Assembly: GCA_964628515.1 (NCBI GenBank)
Contig: CAZVNZ010000004.1
Span: forward strand, 62,001 to 126,000
Reading direction: 5' to 3'
Origin: CAZVNZ01 sp964628515
GTDB taxonomy: Bacteria > Bacillota > Clostridia > Christensenellales > Christensenellaceae
Length of the DNA: 64,000 nucleotides
Shown: piece after piece, positions 61,619 through 64,000 of the stretch
How positions within the stretch are numbered: position 1 is the first letter of the stretch
Layout of the letters: each line of letters begins with the position of its first letter
Position numbers and translations under genes: made by a program
The notes under the pieces: generated by a model
Told to the model about the DNA's origin: nothing
The model's database searches: none
The model's input: the letters and a program-made list of their open reading frames with translations, nothing else

Positions 61619-62335
61619 CTAATGCCTTTCTTGTTGATGTTGATGTTGGTGCATATGCAGTAAATTATGGTGATGCATATGCTTTTGTGCGTGTTTTTTT
61701 CTGTTGTTTTTGGATAGTAGCGCAAGTAGTAATTGCCCTGTTGCAATAATAAGCATAAGCAATGTCCAATCGTCAGTAAATTCCATTTTGTAACTTAAAT
61801 TTTGGGTGAGCACAAACAATATTATAGCGCACGAGGTAAGTAGTACGCCTGCTACACGCATTTCCGTTTTGTGTCTGTAATCTAAGTGCGCCTCCCTTTC
61901 TTTTCTAAGCTCCGTTTCGCTACCGGTATCCTCTCCGTGATACGCCTTAAACTTGCGTAAATCGGATACAAAGGCGGCAACTTCTGTAAGTGCTATTGCT
62001 ATTGTTATTATAAGCAGTATTAAATTGCCAACCGCCCAAGTGGGTATAAATGGAGAAAGTGGCACTTTGTTTGAAAGAATTTCTATTTGCTCTCCCTCAA
62101 ATGTTATTGTTGGTTGGCTTTGGGCTTGCTCTGTTTGTACCTCTATGCCCTTTTGCTCTGCAAGTACCGCCACTTGCATAGTGCAAATAACTGCTGCCGC
62201 CAAAATTAGAAATACCCAAATTTTACCTGTTTTCCCCGAATTTGCGCCTTGTTTGCCTTTTATGTGCCTTCCCTGCACATCACCCCTTTTTGCGCCGTAA
62301 ATCAAAGCATCCTGCCCATTATACGTATGTATCAT
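61619..62335 (-). CDS. Membrane protein with histidine-rich C-terminal tail
   Basis: 238 residues from the ATG at 62335, selected because AAGGGGGTAGAC precedes it; an ATG nine codons earlier has no such site. Four hydrophobic segments: about 38-55, 103-125, 162-180 and 187-205. The first loop after helix 1 is outside the membrane. The last 28 residues contain 11 His and several Gln (MHHHNLLHMHQHQHQQERH), a likely metal-binding tail. No family recognised. It could be a metal sensor or chaperone-like protein, but only the tail supports that. Confidence 0.6.
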   Translation of the reverse strand: MIHTYNGQDALIYGAKRGDVQGRHIKGKQGANSGKTGKIWVFLILAAAVICTMQVAVLAEQKGIEVQTEQAQSQPTITFEGEQIEILSNKVPLSPFIPTWAVGNLILLIITIAIALTEVAAFVSDLRKFKAYHGEDTGSETELRKEREAHLDYRHKTEMRVAGVLLTSCAIILFVLTQNLSYKMEFTDDWTLLMLIIATGQLLLALLSKNNRKKHAQKHMHHHNLLHMHQHQHQQERH

Positions 62336-62721
62336 GTCTACCCCCTTATTAACTTTTTGCATAGAGCTAATTAAATTAAAACTACATAACCTTTTATAGC
62401 ATTTAAAACTTTACAATTATAAATTATGGGTGCCAAATAATAAGCCGTTTAAATATGCCACGCAGTAATCAATACCCCCTTTTGTATTGTTACTACTATT
62501 TAATTATAATACAAAAAAGTCGCAAAAACGGTCAAAATAATTTGATTTTGTATACCGTAAATAATTATCTGCTTTATATAGCACTTACTTTGCGCTTTTG
62601 TTTCGTATTTATAATAACTTGGAATTGTCATTGCGAGTAAAAGAGTCTTTAAGGCGTATAAGAATATGGGATGTATCACAAAAAAAAATGCGAAATCCCC
62701 CTAAAATTTCCCAAATACCTA
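62336..62721. other. Intergenic region without recognised gene
   Basis: About 390 AT-rich bases between the His-rich membrane protein (minus) and the promoter of the next plus-strand gene. No ORF with a ribosome binding site, tRNA, or clear riboswitch fold is seen. Confidence 0.5.
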
Positions 62722-62750
62722 TTGATTTTATAAAACAAATATAATATACT
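62722..62750 (+). promoter_or_regulatory. Promoter of the uncharacterised paralogue pair
   Basis: TTGATT (62722-62727), 17 bp, TATACT (62745-62750). The start is near 62757, giving a leader of about 125 nt. The leader contains GTGCAAG (62795-62801) and CTTGC (62836-62840), which could pair over a long loop. No known riboswitch was recognised. A 16-codon ORF in the leader (ATG at 62771) lacks a ribosome binding site. Confidence 0.5.
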
Positions 62751-62881
62751 TAACATAACTATACAAGTAAAATGCCGGATGCAGACAGAGGGAGTGCAAG
62801 GAAGCAGTTTAAACCTCAATAAAACATATTTTTTCTTGCAAATTTTCTGCACGCATTCGATGAATTCGGAGGTGTGTATTT

Positions 62882-63559
62882 GTGATTTCAAATATCAACA
62901 ACGGAAGAATAACCTTTGCAGGACTTGCAACGGTAAACAAAACGGGTAGAAACTTAATGCTAAACAGCGAGGATAAGAAAATTCGCTTAACCTTTTCCGG
63001 CACATCTTTTAATCAGCCTGCCAAAAACGACGGTAAGGACGAAATTAGACAGATGCTAAAAATGCAACAAGAGGCAATGAGCAAGTTTTTTGAGGAAGCT
63101 AATGCCACCACCGCCACCGGTCAAAGTAAAAGTACGGCGGTAGCCGGTATTTTTGCCAAGCTAATGGCAGGACAAGAGCTATCCCCCTCGGAATTAGAGT
63201 ATCTAAAAGAGGCAGACCCGGAGCTTTACGAAAAGGCGGTTAAAGTAGCTAATGAGCGCAAAGAGTACGAGCGCAAGCTAAAGCAATGCAAATCCAAAGA
63301 CGAAGTGGAAAAGGTTAAGTTAGAAAAACTCTCTAATCTTTCAAGTGAGATGGTGCCTGCAAGTGCTCCAAACTCATACGAAACCAATACCTTTGTAACT
63401 ATGCGCACAAACGCTGTAATGGACGAGCATACTAAGTTTGTAAACTCGGAGCGGTACAGAAAACTGCCCCAATACGCCAAAAACGCCCCTATAAACAAAG
63501 AGCAACAAGAAAAAGAAACCGAAGAAGAAAAGAAAACCAAGATAGATGCCTACGTTTAA
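62882..63559 (+). CDS. Uncharacterised protein, family member 1
   Basis: 225 residues starting with GTG after CGGAGGTGTGTATTT. The first 35 residues look like beta strands (ISNINNGRITFAGLATVNKTGR). A helical core has FAKLMAGQELSPSELEYLKE near 100, followed by DPELYEKAVKVANERKEYERKL. The C-terminus is very charged (KEQQEKETEEEKKTK). No signal peptide. The core is shared with the next gene, so the two form a paralogous pair of an unfamiliar family. Function unknown. Confidence 0.65.
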   Translation: MISNINNGRITFAGLATVNKTGRNLMLNSEDKKIRLTFSGTSFNQPAKNDGKDEIRQMLKMQQEAMSKFFEEANATTATGQSKSTAVAGIFAKLMAGQELSPSELEYLKEADPELYEKAVKVANERKEYERKLKQCKSKDEVEKVKLEKLSNLSSEMVPASAPNSYETNTFVTMRTNAVMDEHTKFVNSERYRKLPQYAKNAPINKEQQEKETEEEKKTKIDAYV

Positions 63560-63641
63560 ACTATTTGGGGTATAAAGTAATGCATTTTTTGAGGGATGAT
63601 TATTGCATACTAATTTACCTAAGCAAAAGGAGTTATTTGCT

Positions 63642-64000
63642 ATGCTTTCAAGTATCGGCACATCAGCCTATAAGATGGGCTACAACACTACTCAAAGAGC
63701 AAATGCCAATGGGCAAAATAGCGGTATGGCAGGCATAACTTCCGCTAAGACAGAAGAAACACCCATACCTACAACTATGCCTAACACCAAAACCGATGAT
63801 AGTGGCAGTACCACAAGTACAAGCTCTAACTATATCATCACAGAAGAAGAAAAAGTGCAGAAAACTACAAGCAAAATTACAGGAAAACTTATGGCAGGCA
63901 AGCCTTTAACACAGGACGAACTTAGTTTTTTGGAGAAAAACAACCCCGATTTATACGAGGACGCCACAAGTATTGCTACCCTGCGTCAAGGCTTTACCCA
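63642..64000 (+). CDS. Uncharacterised protein, family member 2 (cut by window end)
   Basis: The ATG at 63642 follows AAAGGAGTTATTTGCT, 82 bp after the first paralogue. 119 codons are visible and the frame is open to the edge. An N-terminal Ser/Thr-rich low-complexity region (about 20-70) precedes ITGKLMAGKPLTQDELSFLE near 84 and NNPDLYEDATSIATLRQGF, matching the KLMAGxxL..EL..L....P.LYE core of the upstream protein. Partial at the 3' end. Confidence 0.65.
   Translation, partial: MLSSIGTSAYKMGYNTTQRANANGQNSGMAGITSAKTEETPIPTTMPNTKTDDSGSTTSTSSNYIITEEEKVQKTTSKITGKLMAGKPLTQDELSFLEKNNPDLYEDATSIATLRQGFT

Noticed and set aside
62771..62821. 16-codon ORF (MPDADRGS...) in the leader of the uncharacterised paralogue pair
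   Set aside because: No ribosome binding site and no convincing alternative RNA structure tied to it.

Overview
The window looks like a chromosomal stretch of an AT-rich, low-GC Gram-positive anaerobe of the Bacillota (Clostridia type). The evidence is a DnaI-type helicase loader next to a DnaD-domain protein, a tilS-hpt-ftsH block, ComFC, RecD2, CvpA, tandem type I signal peptidases, a lipobox lipoprotein, strong GGAGG-type ribosome binding sites and TTGNNN-17-TATAAT promoters. No rRNA, tRNA, IS element, prophage or CRISPR array was recognised. The genus cannot be read from the sequence.

Layout. 1-8.8 kb: a (+) lipid and glycerol block of acyl-CoA/ACP ligase, acyl carrier protein, glycerol kinase, two FAD oxidoreductases, a DUF1667 partner and two lipase-like hydrolases. 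Two copies of a TACTGTAT motif lie in its two promoter regions. 9-13.4 kb: SGNH hydrolases, a DUF4125 protein, and an OFA-type MFS transporter behind a leader peptide and terminator/antiterminator. 13.5-18.1 kb: a (-) operon with a degenerate phosphohexomutase, flavoprotein, 5'-nucleotidase, VOC protein and GNAT. 18.2-23.5 kb: a (+) glycan set of membrane GT-C-like protein, PseI, PseG and GH1. 23.6-29.8 kb: ComFC, RecD2, MetK, a TtcA-like protein and two signal peptidases. 30-32.4 kb: CorA behind a leader ORF and switchable hairpins, then MurA. 32.4-33.1 kb: a tandem duplicated small toxin/antisense RNA locus. 33.2-43.2 kb: two surface proteins, the DnaI-DnaD-hydrolase-CCA-DapF operon, a DUF5711-like protein and CvpA. 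43.3-47.8 kb: a large surface protein and its decayed paralogue. 48-52.8 kb: PHP, FtsH, Hpt, TilS. 53-54.4 kb: a diguanylate cyclase. 54.5-54.8 kb: a third, broken toxin/antisense locus. 54.8-60.9 kb: M24 peptidase, RACE-type ASKHA ferredoxin, a phospholipase-C-like protein, HisC and TyrA. 61-64 kb: uncharacterised proteins, including two paralogues of an unfamiliar family, the last cut by the window edge.

The most interesting material is in RNA-scale regulation. (i) Upstream of corA a 10-codon ORF beginning (f)M-D-S-D-P is followed by two mutually exclusive hairpins, one of which covers the corA Shine-Dalgarno; this resembles the logic of the enterobacterial Mg2+ leader MgtL. (ii) Upstream of the MFS gene a 31-codon leader ORF carries a strand that can pair over 13 bp with the 5' arm of a strong terminator. 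(iii) A 20-residue hydrophobic peptide with convergent antisense RNA is duplicated at a 354 bp period, and a third locus at 54.5 kb keeps the antisense but has lost the toxin start to a small palindromic element also present at 38.7 kb. All functional statements on these are inferences from sequence.
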